Shown: positions 27,377 through 39,599 of the stretch, piece after piece | How positions within the stretch are numbered: the first letter of the stretch is position 1 | Layout of the letters: every line of letters begins with the position of its first letter | Assembly: GCA_951799445.1 (NCBI GenBank) | Contig: OX637287.1 | Location: 2,666,001 to 2,730,000, forward strand | Direction: 5' to 3' | DNA: 64,000 bases | DNA from: Pseudisothecium myosuroides | Taxonomy: Eukaryota; Streptophyta; Bryopsida; Hypnales; Lembophyllaceae | Program-made: the position numbers and the translations under genes | Notes under the pieces: generated by a model | The model's input: the letters and a program-made list of their open reading frames with translations, nothing else | Databases searched by the model: none | What the model was told of the DNA's origin: nothing

Positions 27377-27548
27377 TTATTATTAGGGTTTGGGTTTCCA
27401 AACCCTAATGCGGCAAAAGCTCGTTTCGTCGTCACTCCCACAATCGCGACACAGTATCACACGTTTCAGGGGACTTGAGGGTTTAGGGTTTAAGGAGCGC
27501 TCTGATCCTTCTTGTCTGCGGCGGTGTTGAGAATTGATCCAGCGCTTC
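27377..27548 (+). promoter_or_regulatory. SURF6 promoter/leader with telo boxes
   Basis: An inverted pair of telo boxes (ttagggtttgggtttc...aaaccctaa, 27,382-27,408) is followed by gagggtttagggtttaa at 27,477-27,492, just ahead of the ATG. Further copies lie in intron 2 (about 27,890-27,945). The arrangement resembles that of NOC1 in this window and suggests shared ribosome-biogenesis control. Confidence 0.65.
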
Positions 27549-30500
27549 ATGGCGACCGCCATGGACGTCACGCAGGATTTGGACTTGAAAGATGAGATTC
27601 ACTTGCACGCCCTTTGTGAGTTGACTTCTCCTTCTTGTTCCTCTCCCGTTCTGTTTCTTTTTTCCCTGTTATCTCTCTTGCTATCTTTCTTTGCACCTCG
27701 GTTCTGAGTCCATGTGCATGTTAGAATGATTGATTCTAAGGTGCTGCTACGTTTGTTTTCTGAGAGTGGTCGTTGTTGCTTGTGGCAGTCTTTGACCGGC
27801 TGGTGGAGATGATTCCTGCCAACATCTATGTCGCCAAGGACAACCCTACAGATCAATGGGTAAGTTCGGGTGCAGCAAAACGTTGCCAGTTTAGGGTTAT
27901 AGAAAGAATTTGAGGTTTCGAGGGAGAAAATTAGGGTTTAGGGTATTAGTTTGTTTGAGTTTTGGTTGCTGTTCGTGATTTTTGGTTGAATTCGGATTGG
28001 CGGTGGGGTTAGGTACATGGCTTGAGCAAGAAAGCACGGGCTGAATCCAAGAGAAAGACGAAATTGAATTTGAAAAAAGCCAAACGAGCTCGAGTAAGTG
28101 TGTCTTTCTCTCTGATTATGCCGATGAGATATCGTACGTCTTGCTAGTGTTGTCTTTTGTGCTGATTGAATGTTTCCAGAGAGACTTTCTGAGGCGAGTA
28201 AAGGTTCTGTAATCAACGCTGAAAGTGGCAGTTTTAAGCTAACCACCCCTAAGAGCGACACTTTAAGCGCTGAGCATAGTTGCTTGTCTCTGGAATTGCA
28301 AATCGAAGAGGATTCTAACGCACCATACGATGCATTATTGGGATACCATATGCAAGAGTTGTAAGGTTTCAAAGTTTTTTTAGTAGATGACTTTAATTGC
28401 AACACGAGGTCTGCGCATTCTAAAAACCAATGTGCAAAATTTTGGGGGTGTCGCAACTAGGAACCTTTACGTTAAATGAATTTTGTTTTCTTTCAATGAA
28501 GCACCTCTGGATATTGAGAATAATCGTCATTTGTAATAGCTGGATCCAGAGAGCGCTAGAACTACTTTGGAGGTTATTCAGCAACAAGACAAGACGAAGG
28601 ACATTCCATCCGAAGCTGCAGGTCTGCATTGTTTTTTATGTACAGTGTAGTTGAATTTACTGCTGTGCGTTATAATCTTACCATGTGCTTTATGGAAACC
28701 GCTTGTGGATCAATCCTTGGCAAAGCCTGAAATGTGAATTGTTGTGGCAGGTGTTGATGTGGAGAAGCCAAGGACAGTAACATACGAAGAGTTGCGCGAC
28801 AGGTTGCACAAGAGAATCGAACTGCTTCGTGCCAAGCGACACGCTGATCAAGCTGCTAGCACTGCCAAAGTTGCCAAAGAGTGGCAAAACCAAAAGAAGA
28901 ACGATTCTTTGAAGAGGAATCGGAAAAGCAAAGCTGTTGATCCAGAAGCTGGAGATGGCGACGTTGCAGGACCGTCAGCTAAGCGACCTAAGCTTGAGGC
29001 CAAAGAAGTAATGGGCTCTTCAATTTATTTGTTATTTCTAGGCTGGTGTGTAACGTTTTCCTGTTTCATTCGACCCATGGGTATATGGTGCCCCTTTTTG
29101 AAATGAAGATCTTCTGCCCTTTTTGGAATTTTGCTATTGATGTGTGATGATTGAGTTGTGTAATTCAAGTTTCTTGCTGTCATCGTGTTTATCAACATAA
29201 TTTTCTGAGACTTCTTGCTTGTGGTGTACTGAATCTCGTTGAACTGGGATGACGATGCAGTCGCCTGCTGATGTTGAAGAAGAGTTGGAATTCAGTCGAG
29301 TCAAGATGGGCATCGGAGCTTCTCCTGGACAGATTAAGAAGAAGAAACCATCGAAAGAAAAACTTCTTGCTCAGGTTCTCACGTTTTTGGTTAAAGTTGT
29401 CGTGCAACAAATTGACTAGTATATTAAGCGACAGTATCATTGAAATTACGATTACGCGAGTGCATATTTATTACGGGATTTTGGTATTGGGGACTACGTC
29501 ACAGGCGCTTTTAATTTAAGTGCTATATATTCTAACATTGTTCTTGGACTTCTGTAGGCAACAGCTTTGCAAAATGACATGCATGATCCAGAGAAGGGAC
29601 AGGTAGTAAACTGTTTTTCTTTGTTGCTGTATTTGTTTCTGTAAAATAGCTTTCTCTGGCCTGGATATGTAGTTCTATGAATAGTCTCATGCATCTTTGT
29701 CAACTTTTTTTTTTGTGAATCTTTCTCTGAATGTTGTGGAATTGTTCAGGAGGTTGCATCAAAGCATGCATGGAGTGCTGCCGTGAGCAGAGCTGCTGGC
29801 GAGAAGGTGATTCTTAGTGCAGTGAAATACTGTTGAATTTTTTATATATTCTTTTGTGTGCGTGTAACGTGCCGAGATGTATTGAGCAGCAGCTGACTTT
29901 TCTATTGATTTGTGCAGGTCCTGGATAACCCAAAGCTTTTGAAGAAAAGCATCAAGAGAGATGAAGGATTGAGAAATAAGAGTAGCAAGAAATGGTAAGG
30001 TTTTGATTGTTTTAATTGCATCGTTGCTGCAGTGTAATGTCTCTCTTTGTGTTCTTAGTTAAATCCATTCTTCGATGTGACAGGCAAGAAAGAAAAGAGA
30101 TGGAGAAGAAAGGGCAACAAGCGAAGCAGCAGACCCGTAAGGATCATATACAGCAGCGAGCAACTGAGAAGAAGGAGCGATCCATTGCTAAGGTCAGTGA
30201 GTTTGGTATTTTGCACCTTCTCCTGTAAGTTTGGCAACTGCAGTTGTAGTGTACTGTCGTGGACTCACTTTCTCCAAACCAAGCGAAAGAGAGAAGACCG
30301 ATTGTGTGAGGAGAAATTTGATTGTTAAACCAAGCTAAAATATGAAGTCCACTTTGGAAGCTAATAGTCAATTACAGTAACTTTCAAAACATTGTTTTCC
30401 ATTTTTCAAAAGTTTTGGGTACGATTCCTTCTTTGTATTGCTACAATTTGTTACTTGTAGATATGGAAGCAGTCAATTCCTGTAGATATGGAAGCAGTCA

Positions 30501-30627
30501 CTTTGGGGCGTAGGGGTGAATTTGGCCTCTGACTTTGAATGCTGTTTGGTACTTTGTGGTGCAGAGGGAAAAGAAGCTGGCAAGGCCTGGGTTTGAAGGC
30601 CGAAAGCAGGGGTTTATCAACAAATGA
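27549..30627 (+). CDS. SURF6: SURF6 / RRP14 nucleolar ribosome-biogenesis protein
   Basis: Basic nucleolar protein of the SURF6/Rrp14 family, needed for rRNA processing of both subunits in yeast. Exons in phase: 27549-27615, 27789-27859, 28013-28093, 28540-28621, 28751-29007, 29261-29374, 29558-29602, 29750-29806, 29918-29994, 30084-30192, 30565-30627. Product 340 residues, similar to animal SURF6. The N-terminal Rrp14-type block (HALFFDRLVEMIPANIYV, about 20-40) precedes basic GLSKKARAESKRKTK. The SURF6 domain follows with TYEELRDRLHKRIELLRAKR, FSRVKMG and HAWSAAVSRAAGEK, then Lys/Arg-rich coil ending ARPGFEGRKQGFINK. The first ATG in the leader is used; a second in-frame ATG lies four codons on. 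Intron 10 and the last exon are duplicated downstream (38,482 onward). Telo boxes upstream suggest co-regulation with NOC1. Confidence 0.94.
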
Positions 30628-33235
30628 GATTAGGTTCTAGAGTTTGTCGCTTAGATTAACTGATTTTAAATACAAATCAGGTGTGATATCGCTCGTGAAT
30701 CGCAGGTAAACACAACTGCAATCCTCTCTGGCTCTTGGGGCCAGTTCTACATCTAAGATCCTGGCATACCTATTGGGGTTCTACTTTCACAGGAACAATT
30801 CATGCCTGCACACATCAACTAGTATATTTAAACGCATAGTGACAGGTTGCGTCCAAATGACTTGCAGCTGATACTAGAACTTGATACTTGCCGATTCGAT
30901 CATCAGGGTGGTTGACGAAAAGAGCAGCACTTTGGGCTTTATATGTACTATAGGACAATTTTGTATTTGAGTTCAGATTGAGGTGATCACAATTGAAGTG
31001 CCAGTATCAAGCTTATTGACTGTATTCTGTTAAGCTTAGTGGTATGTTGTACGTCTTTAGCTTGCTAGAGAAAGTATCTCTTAACTTAGCCCTTCATTTC
31101 TTGTAATTTTTGTGGCAGATGCAAGGATCACACAAGTAATATCTTAGATTGCCGTCAATGGTATTGGTGATAGTTGCCATCAAGAGTGACCAACTCATGG
31201 TGAACCATTGACGCTGCAGACAATTGCAGCAATAGTTTGCACATTGTATGCCAGGCATCTCAATACGTGACCTTGTCTCAAGTTTCTGTATCGTTCCTGT
31301 ATCTCAATACGTGACCTTTGTGCATCGGAAGCAACAAATTATTAAGTTCCAGCAAGGCCTAAGATATCGTGAACTCATTCAAGTATATGGTTTACAGTTT
31401 CAAAGTGAGATATTAGTAAGATATTTAACCCCTAAATGCCCAAGCCCTTTTCTGAACTTCTAGGAATTTGCTCTAAATTGAACAAAATGCCAACATTTTG
31501 ATAAGTTGTATCAATTTTTTGTGAATTTTAACTGTACAAATTCAAACTAGACATGTTAGAGGTCACATAGGAAAAGAAAACACAACAATATTACTTATGA
31601 ATTGAAAGATTATAATGTTTGAACATGAGGGTGTTAAAATTGTGAAAATGACTTGAAGTCGTTTAATCCTCTTTTCACATGCCAAATCTAAAAAGTTGGT
31701 TAACAAAAAAATATGAGGTTAAAGGACTTAACATGCATAACTCCAATCAATTTACGGCTTCTCAAAATCTACTCTACAATTTTTTTAAATGAATTTCTAA
31801 TGTGTTTTTTCCTCCAAGATCTAGTGTATTTGAGGCTCATTTCCAAGTTAGAGCCCTCAACACTACGGCAAGTCAAAATTGCAATGGGTACCCTTGCACA
31901 AAATCTTGGATTAAAAAATCATAATCAATCATTTTCAAAATCGGATTTATGACGCTAAAACTAGACTTCAAAAAGAATTTTTCAAAAATATAAATTATTA
32001 AAAATAGCAACTTGGTTAGGTTTTATTTAACTTCAAAGTCTTGTCGCCACCAAAATTTGGTGCCTCGGGCATTTAGGGATTAATGATAGTAAGATATTAA
32101 CTTTGAAAATTTAGTAATTTGATTTGAAATTTACTTGAAAATACATGAAAAAAAATTCAAATATGTAAAAGAAAAGAAATCTCAAATATGTAAAATGTTT
32201 CTTTATCCAACTTGTATCTTTTGAGAATAAAAAGGCTAAATTGTACATGGCTTTGTAACCACTAATCCAAATTCTATAAAATTTGTCTTGCATTTAAACA
32301 ATCCTAGTGTCCATCTATTTGCAAAATCTCAATTGTAGGATGAAATAATTGAGATTACAATTGCCTACCTAAAACTAATTAAAGCCCCTTAACACCCCTT
32401 AGCCATTTAGGGATTAAAAAGACACCTTCAACATTTATATTCAAGAGTTAATCATTCTTATTTATGCCAACTAGTAGAATTTGGTTCTTTCACAAACATC
32501 TTGTCGTACAAAAACTTGTTTTTGACGAGTTATTCCAAATGCTATTTTTAATAATGCAATTTTGGTTATCCTAGACAAGAAATGAGTTGTTATGGACAAG
32601 TTTTTCTAAATGAAAGTATTACAGTAAAAGACCAAATTTCTATTAGTGTATTAGGACTTTTCAATAAATACAATTTCATTAAATACATTTTCTTGTAGAA
32701 ATTACTATAGTGGCTATATTTTTTACCAAATGTAAAGGTTTTAGGTATGGAAATGATATAAACAATATTTAGAATATTCAAGAGCTTAGTTGCACGAGAA
32801 CAATATCAAAATCAATTGCCAAGTTGTTTTACCAAAAAAATAGTATAATTATATACATATATCATACATGTATATGAAAAAAATAATAATAATAATTTCT
32901 AATTTTTTATTCCCCTTGTATTTGCACCCACGGCCGAAAGTCAAACGGCCCTTTGTAAGGTTCAGATTTTTTCTACTAGATGTTATTTTTCATAATGAGC
33001 ACTAGCTTTCACATTACCAATTTTACATAACTTCAATGTTAGATGGTTGAATCTTAGTCAACCATACTCAATCTAGGGTCTGGAAGGACACTATAACGCA
33101 AATTAAAGCAGCCTTTATGGTATGGAAAAGAGCATGCCTCTCATCATATAATGAAAGACTTCCATTTGCCTTTGATATAGGCTCCATTGAAGTTATGTTA
33201 ACACTCATTAACCCCTTTAGGATTGTCCAGGTCAA
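30320..33235. repeat. Segmental duplication, source copy (SURF6 3' end)
   Basis: Runs from the middle of SURF6 intron 10 through the last exon and about 2.6 kb of flank. Collinear blocks reappear at 38,482-38,886, 39,242-39,319, 39,541-39,599, 41,829-41,894, 43,758-43,840, 44,039-44,155, 44,550-44,784 and 44,785-45,985. At each break this copy shows an uninterrupted site, except at 31,429-32,079 where it carries an insertion that the other lacks. Confidence 0.9.
31429..32079. mobile_element. TTAA-flanked piggyBac-like non-autonomous element (651 bp)
   Basis: Ends CCCCTAAATGCCC and GGGCATTTAGGGA are 13-bp inverted repeats with one mismatch, flanked on both sides by TTAA (31,425-31,428 and 32,080-32,083). 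The duplicate locus reads agatatTTAAtgatag at about 44,777-44,790 with a single TTAA, which proves precise insertion into TTAA. No transposase frame is present. Confidence 0.85.
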
Positions 33236-35518
33236 TATGGCCTACGGTTTGGAATACAAATTGATTTTTAGGTAGCTGCATTATGTATTTATAAAATTGT
33301 GATTCTATAGCTATGTTTGCAAAGGTGGGAACTAAATTACTATGCAAAGAAATAATTAATTGAGTAAAGACATAGAAATTATGCCTACAAAAAGTGCACA
33401 TTTTATGTATTTTGGGTAGAACCTAGCTCATGTATGGGTTTTGACAAGGGAGTTCCATATGCATATTGTTAGATATGTTCACTGGCCAAACCGGTTTAGA
33501 GTTTCGGTTGAGTTGTCACGACACTACTAGAATGTCCTACCCAAATCAAGATGTGTGAACCAATTGAAAACGTTCGAATCAACACAATTGTGTTGAAAAT
33601 TGCCGAATCAAGATGTCTGAACCAACTTAACATTGTTGATTTGGGGTGTCTTTTCTTGTAGTGCGATATTACACATGGTTTGCACAATTGAGTGATGGGG
33701 GTTCTCTATGAATGCATATAGGATTAGTTAGAATTTAGGAGAGCAACCTAACATAGCTTCAAATTGTTATACATGCACATAATGTTCATAGACAATTGTT
33801 GATAGTTTACAATATAGTTTAGGCTTTTAGGAAGAGATATCAATGAAGGCAACATTGGGATGTGAAAAGAAAACAATTTGAAATAAATTGATAGGATGCT
33901 CTAAAAATTGAGGATCAATGATGGGGCAGAAGAAATACAAAGTTGAAAGTTTGTGATCTAAAGGCATAATGTATACAATTGCAACAATTCATGCCTATGG
34001 TTTGAATTAGAAACTACTGTGAGTGCTAAACACTTTGTACTTGCTATCAATTGCCTTTTTAGTCAAGTTGAGTATATTTTGTCCTTACTAGGTACATTTA
34101 ATTTAGAAACGGTCTTCAATAAATATTCCAAATTTTGTTGTGATGCTTGAGGAAATAAAGCCTGATATAATGTATGCAATTAGGGATTTCTATCCTGATG
34201 TGACATTGACTTTTACCATTGGGATGTCCATCGATGTCGCATTAGCCAAAAAAATAAAAATATGAATGGCCTGGAAGGCCTGTCCGTCGGCTGGACGGAC
34301 AAGGCTTTGACTTGGACAATGTGTTGATGGCCGGGCTACCTAAACCATCTAAGAAAAAATATTTTTTTTATTATCTTGACGGACAATGGGGTTGAATTCT
34401 GACATTTCGTTGGTCTGGCGGACGTCCAGACATGTCATGATGCTGAAAATTTTGTATGCAGTCATGCATTGGGATTGAAAGTAAGAATATTTTTTTAATG
34501 AAATAATTAGGCTTCTAAGCATGAGATGGAATTCTTCTTTTAATTTTAAATTTTTTTGTGAAGCCATTGAAAAGCTTAAATAACTTAAATTAGTTTTATA
34601 TTTGAGACCTACATCAACTGAAGTGCGCTTTGTGGATTGCAGTTTGGCCTTGCTAGGATTCTTTTCACACACTGCCTCGTGCCCAATTTAATTTGTCTAA
34701 AGGGATAAAAAGTGTAGTTGACAATTAAATACATAAAGAAGGGGTTAGGTTACATCTAACTTTACTTTGTTAGTGAAAAGTGGCCACATTACATATTGAA
34801 TCCTCCACAAGTGGATAAATATCAATGAATGGATAGATTGAGATAGAATCAAAATACATGTTAATTAGTACTAGAGCTGCAAAAGGAAAAAAAACATAAT
34901 TTGAACAATGTATGTAGTAAGAATAATCTACTACATGGTGTTGCATTTAAGAAGACTCTCAGCAGCACTAGTGGACTTTGTGTGTATTGCCTTTCATTGC
35001 AGTGCAGATTATTGTTCCTTTTAGGAATTTCTGCTAATCGCCGCTTGCGCATTTTTGTTGGCACAGATTTAGACCTTGTTTACAAATTTAATGTCATGTT
35101 TGCAACGTCCTCTTTCTTGCAAGTTCTTGATTTTCAAATGTTGTGTGAGTTATGCAAGTGTGTCGTGACATTGCTAAGAATTAGTGTTGCTCCAAAAAAA
35201 CAAAAGTACTGGGTAAACTATTTATTTCAAGATTGATTGATTCATATATCGGAGCCTCTAATGCTGAGGACAAGGCATTAGTAGAAAAAAGGCTATAAAT
35301 GACTAGTCATTTAAGACACTTATAACTACACATTGACTAAAGTCCAATTTTATGACATTTTGGACATTTTGGACATATAGTCATTTCGGACAATTCATTT
35401 ATTTTCATGAATCATTTATTTGTAACAGTTTATCTTTCATCCGATTGCTCATGTGGAAGTTCATCAGTCTTCGATTTTGACAGGGATGCTGTGTTGGCCG
35501 GCATGGCTGACGTAGCAA
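33236..35518. other. AT-rich intergenic DNA
   Basis: No supported gene. TTAACCCCTTTAGG at about 33,207-33,220 resembles a TTAA-element end but has no partner. Around 34,280-34,440 there is a GC-richer patch with 'ccgtcggctggacggac' and 'ggcggacgtcc' words, cause unknown. Confidence 0.5.
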
Positions 35519-35763
35519 CGGTACTAGTGTGTGAGCCCAAGAATGCGAGCTTGTGAGCATTGAGCCTACAATATAGGTACCTATAATATAGATACCACAC
35601 ACTTTAGAAGGTGTATGTATCCTAAACACTTATAATATGGATATTTATAACATATATAACCTATAATCATAAACGGTTTCTATAGTATTTACACTTATAA
35701 CATAGGTATATAACATTCTAGGTTCATGGGCTCACACTCCTATGCTCACATAATAGCAACCCT
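35519..35763. mobile_element. MITE with TATAAYATAGGTAY subrepeats
   Basis: Imperfect terminal inverted repeats (actagtgtgtgagccc; complement of the right end: gctattatgtgagc) enclose several copies of 'cctataatatagatacc'-like words. The same element is seen at 60,589-60,836, sharing 'ctcatgggctca' and 'ctatgctcaca'. Boundaries are approximate. Confidence 0.55.
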
Positions 35764-36251
35764 CGTTGACTTAGTCTATGGCACATGTCATGCGGGATGT
35801 CGTGTCTGTTGAAGTGGATGTGATTGGTGACTTGGCACCGCTAATGTAGCAAGCGTCGTCCAACATGGTTTCTGACGTGGTTCAAATCATGGCCAATTGC
35901 TTAGTTGACGTGGCATCAAATCCAGTCATTTGAAGTCATTTGAAAAATTATATGTTGGTTACACAAACTACAAGAAAAAACATTGTCTGAATTAACATAA
36001 TAACCAACTCATATATGTTGGTTAAGCCAATTAGTTAGGAAATTTTGATTTGGACAATAACCAACACTTCTAAGTTGATTTTATTTCTTCATTTGGTCAA
36101 ATTTTTAAAAATTATTATTATTCAAAAATCCGCCACATAGGCTACTATATAGACAATACTTGCCCAATAGGCAGGGTTACCATATTAGCAAACCTGCCGC
36201 TTGGATAAGATTTCCATGTCAACAACCAACACATTGATGCCAAATAATTAA

Positions 36252-37151
36252 CCCCTAAAGGACCAACGTGTTTAGAGGCCCAAAACTGCTTCAAAATACT
36301 CGTCCCCAAAGCAAGGTCAAAATTTTCATCGATATTTATTTTTTAAGAAATTCAATTGTAGGATCCTTTGGTTAACTTGCACAAATACATTGACCCAAAA
36401 TTTTAGAATGAATATCCCCACCGATTGCAAGATCAATGTGCCTAAACTTCAAAATGTAGGCTTTTCTAGTCCTTCCAAAAGGTGAAGTTTCGTCTTTCAA
36501 CATTTTTAGGAAAAAACAGGTATGTCCAATTACTTGTGCATTTTAGACAACATGTTGGAAAATGGGTTGAAAATATATACAAAAAAATTTAACCAAAAAA
36601 GCTTTTGTATTCATTTGTAAAAAAATTGTAAAGTGAAAGGTATTACTAAATGAAAGATAAAACTAATATGCTAATAATTTTTGGAAGAATTTGAGAATTG
36701 TTAATCCCAATGGTAAAAATGCTCTAACAGACAATTAGTATCTTTCATTTTCATTTTCATTTGAAAATTTTCAAAATTGAGAGCAAAACGTGACTTTATA
36801 TGTTTTTTCTACTTTCATTGCCCGCAAAATAAAACTCCTTGTAACTCTTACCTCATTATTCAGAATTGAGTGGTTCAATTTTTTTTGAGTATGTATCAAT
36901 CTACACAATTCCAAAAAAATATTTTTTATTCTTTTAGAAAACATTTTTTGCTGCCCGGTTTGACATTGAAATTGAAAAAACCCTTCTAACTTTTGCATTA
37001 CTTATCCGAATGACATGAAACAAAGCTTCACATGTAGATTATGATGAGTAGCCACTCTAAAAAATTCATGCAAAAATTCCAAACTATAAAGTCAATAGAG
37101 CCTGCCCAAGTTCTCAAAAAGCCCAAAGTGGGCTCCTTGGTCCTTTAGGGG
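36252..37151. mobile_element. TTAA-flanked piggyBac-like non-autonomous element (900 bp)
   Basis: Begins CCCCTAAAGGACC and ends GGTCCTTTAGGGG, a perfect 13-bp inverted repeat, with TTAA at 36,248-36,251 and 37,152-37,155. The interior is AT-rich without a transposase; words such as 'gtaactcttacctcat' and 'caaagcttcacatgtagat' are shared with other long members, some inverted. Confidence 0.85.
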
Positions 37152-37329
37152 TTAATTAAAGTTTTCAAAGTAGATTCTACACTTTAAAAGTTATTTTTAA
37201 AAATTCAACATTATATTAAAATAATTCAATATCTATAATATTTAAACTCTGAATGGTGCTTATTTTGGTGTTTGATGAACAAGAAGACAAGTTCTTTATA
37301 GATGTGGGGTGGTAGGAGGTAAGACAACC

Positions 37330-37815
37330 CATGTGGGATATGTAAATGAGGATTAGTAGGAGCTCAACCACTTATAGTTAAATCAAAAATAGGAATTGTG
37401 ATTAAAGTAGAATTTTATACCTCATTTAGGTAGTGTAGAACAACTTTTTTCAAGAAAATTTTGAAGTATATTAATGTGAAAAATCAAGCTAGCTAACTTT
37501 TATCTCCAAAAATCCATTTGAGATTTAAAGACTCCAATCAAAAGTTATGGACAAATTTGAGAGAGGCGTTGGAAGGAACATTTTCTTTGACAATTTCAAA
37601 CATCCTCTCTGAAATTTGTCCATAACTTTTGATTGGGTTCAAAATCTCAAACGGATTTTTGGAAATGAAATTTGGCTTCATTTCATAAATTTGTTTAGTT
37701 TTAAAAAATGTTATTATACTAGTATAAAATGAGGTCTAAAATTTTTACTTTGCACACAATTCCTAAGTTTTGACAATGAGCAATCAAGCTCTCATCTTCA
37801 AATTATCCCATACCC
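37330..37815. repeat. Foldback repeat
   Basis: An inverted repeat centred near 37,580: 'ccaatcaaaagttatggac' at about 37,533 is mirrored as 'gtccataacttttgattgg' at about 37,618, and 'ctccaaaaatccatttgaga' as its complement near 37,660. The outer parts ('aggaattgtg', 'cacaattcct') also pair. Arms of about 230 bp; no ends with a clear target duplication. Confidence 0.6.
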
Positions 37816-38481
37816 GCTCTGAGGATTCATGACGGATAATGGATTTCATTATAAAAACAACCTCTCCACCCTTCATTCTTATTAAATGTCAATGAAGTAA
37901 GTCCTCCAGTTGTGTGTATGACTATTATAGTAATTGATTAGTTATTTTGTAATTGCTAATACAGAAATAGCAAGTAAGAGCATTTCAACATGATTGATTT
38001 TGAATCATTTTTTATATTTATTACTAAAAAATGGCCCGAAAAATGGCTATACATTATTGCAATGCGATTGAGACATGTGACTTAAGTAGTTGTTTTTATG
38101 ACTGCAATATGCCTCAAATTCCTTATTTCTTCACACCATAATTTCCTTTTGTCTCTTGGTCCATCGCAAACTACATCCAACCACCAACTAAAGCAGTCAA
38201 CAACAGAAACCATAAAGGAACAAACAACAAAATTGCACAACAATAGAACAACAAAATTGCAAAACTGTAAAACAACAACACAATAAACAACTATACAACA
38301 AAACAACAAAAAGAAGAATGTAAACTAACACAATCAAGAGGCAATGGCTAATCTAAACCCTCACTTACTTTGAAAACTTGAGGCAAAAATAAGAAGTAAA
38401 AATGAGAAGATGTTCATGAACAAGAAGAAAGATGAAGTTGCACTTAGGAAGTGGCAGCTAATCTAAACTTTGAATGTGAAT
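37816..38481. other. Intergenic with AAC-rich low-complexity stretch
   Basis: The stretch 38,200-38,310 is dominated by caacaacaaaattgc-type repeats. Open frames across it are artefacts of the low-complexity sequence. No gene seen. Confidence 0.5.
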
Positions 38482-38695
38482 GATTGTTGAACCAAGCTAA
38501 AATAAGAAGTCCACTTTGAAAGCTAATAGTCAGTTACAGTAACTTTCATTATTCAAAAGTGTTGGGTACAATTCCTTCTTTGTATTGCTATAATTTGTGA
38601 CTTTCTTGTAGTCTTGGAAGTTAGATATGGAAATAGTCACTATGGGGAGTAGAAGTTAATTTGGTTTGAATGTTGTTTTGTCCTTTGTGGTGCAG

Positions 38696-38758
38696 AGGAA
38701 AAAAAATTTGGCAAGACCTAGGTTTGAAGGCCAAAAGCAGGGGTTTATCAACAAATGA
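38696..38758 (+). pseudogene. Duplicated SURF6 last exon
   Basis: Same 63-bp length, acceptor (gtgcag) and TGA as SURF6 exon 11, with five changed residues in the 20 codons (KKN for EKK, PRF for PGF, GQK for GRK). The other ten exons are absent nearby, so it cannot make SURF6; it is a stranded exon carried by the segmental duplication. Confidence 0.85.
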
Positions 38759-38886
38759 GATTAAGTTCTAGAGTTTATCGCCTAGGTCAATTGATTTTAA
38801 ATACAAATCAAGTGTGATATCGCTCATGAATCACAGGTAAATACAACCGCAATCCTCTTTGGCTCTTGGGCAAGTTCAACATCTAA

Positions 38887-39241
38887 GGTAGAAGCACCAA
38901 TTTTCATTCAGGGATCCATTGTTTGATTGTAGACTCCCTTTAAAGTGTCCCCAAAAGTACCTCAAAACCGTGCCAATGCTTAATTGTGGTTGGTGCTTTT
39001 TGATTTTTTTAGATTAGCGTGTCAGAATCTAGGTAGCTTAACTAAAGTCAGTTTGGGGTGCCTTACAAAGTTCTACTTTGAAAATTCACTGAAAATCGAC
39101 GCTTTAGCCAAAAATTCTAATTTTTTTTTTTTGAAAATTCATGATTTTCATTTGCTAATGTTGCAAAAATATTTTTTCTAGCAAAAAGTGCCTCCAACTA
39201 TACTAAATTTCTTAGATGGACTGTTATTGGTGCTCCCACTT
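38887..39241. mobile_element. TAA-target MITE (PIF/Harbinger-like) with empty site
   Basis: Ends GGTAGAAGCACC and GGTGCTCCCACTT, flanked by TAA on both sides. The source locus reads catcTAAgatcc at about 30,750 with one TAA, which fixes the boundaries and the three-base target duplication. 355 bp. The interior aligns with 18,426-18,767 and, inverted, 24,427-24,771. Confidence 0.8.
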
Positions 39242-39319
39242 TAAGATCCTGGCATACCTATTGGGTTTCAACTTTTACAAGAACAATCCATGTCTGCACA
39301 CATCAACTAGTATATTTAA

Positions 39320-39540
39320 CCCCTAAATACCTCAATCCTTTTTTGAATTTTTGCACATTTTTGCTTACATCTTCGTACAGAAATATCATTTACTGGAATT
39401 TCATAAATATGGTTGTTAAAGAAGGTTCTCTTTTTTAGATTCAAGTATTACATGGGATGAATGAAAAGTTGGTTGGACTACAGAGTGTCTTGAAGCCCTC
39501 TGTTTGTAGTCCAAAATATGGACGTCAAAGCGCTTTAGGG
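39320..39540. mobile_element. Short TTAA-flanked piggyBac-like element (221 bp)
   Basis: Begins CCCCTAAATACC and ends GCGCTTTAGGG, with TTAA at 39,316-39,319 and 39,541-39,544. The source locus has a single TTAA at 30,828-30,831 in identical context (agtatatTTAAacgcat), a clean before/after pair. Confidence 0.88.
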
Positions 39541-39599
39541 TTAAACGCATAGTGATAGGTTGCGTCCAAATGACTTGAAGCTGATACAAGAACTTGATA

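Noticed and set aside
27382..27492. Interstitial telomere array
   Set aside because: Only one or two TTTAGGG units at a time, placed at gene starts. These are telo-box promoter motifs, not telomeric tracts.
33200..33225. Additional TTAACCCCT element end
   Set aside because: The duplicate locus has no clear empty site and no partner end was found; similarity may be chance.
38098..38309. Frames with Cys/Val or Thr/Asn/Lys runs
   Set aside because: Produced by the AAC-rich low-complexity stretch.
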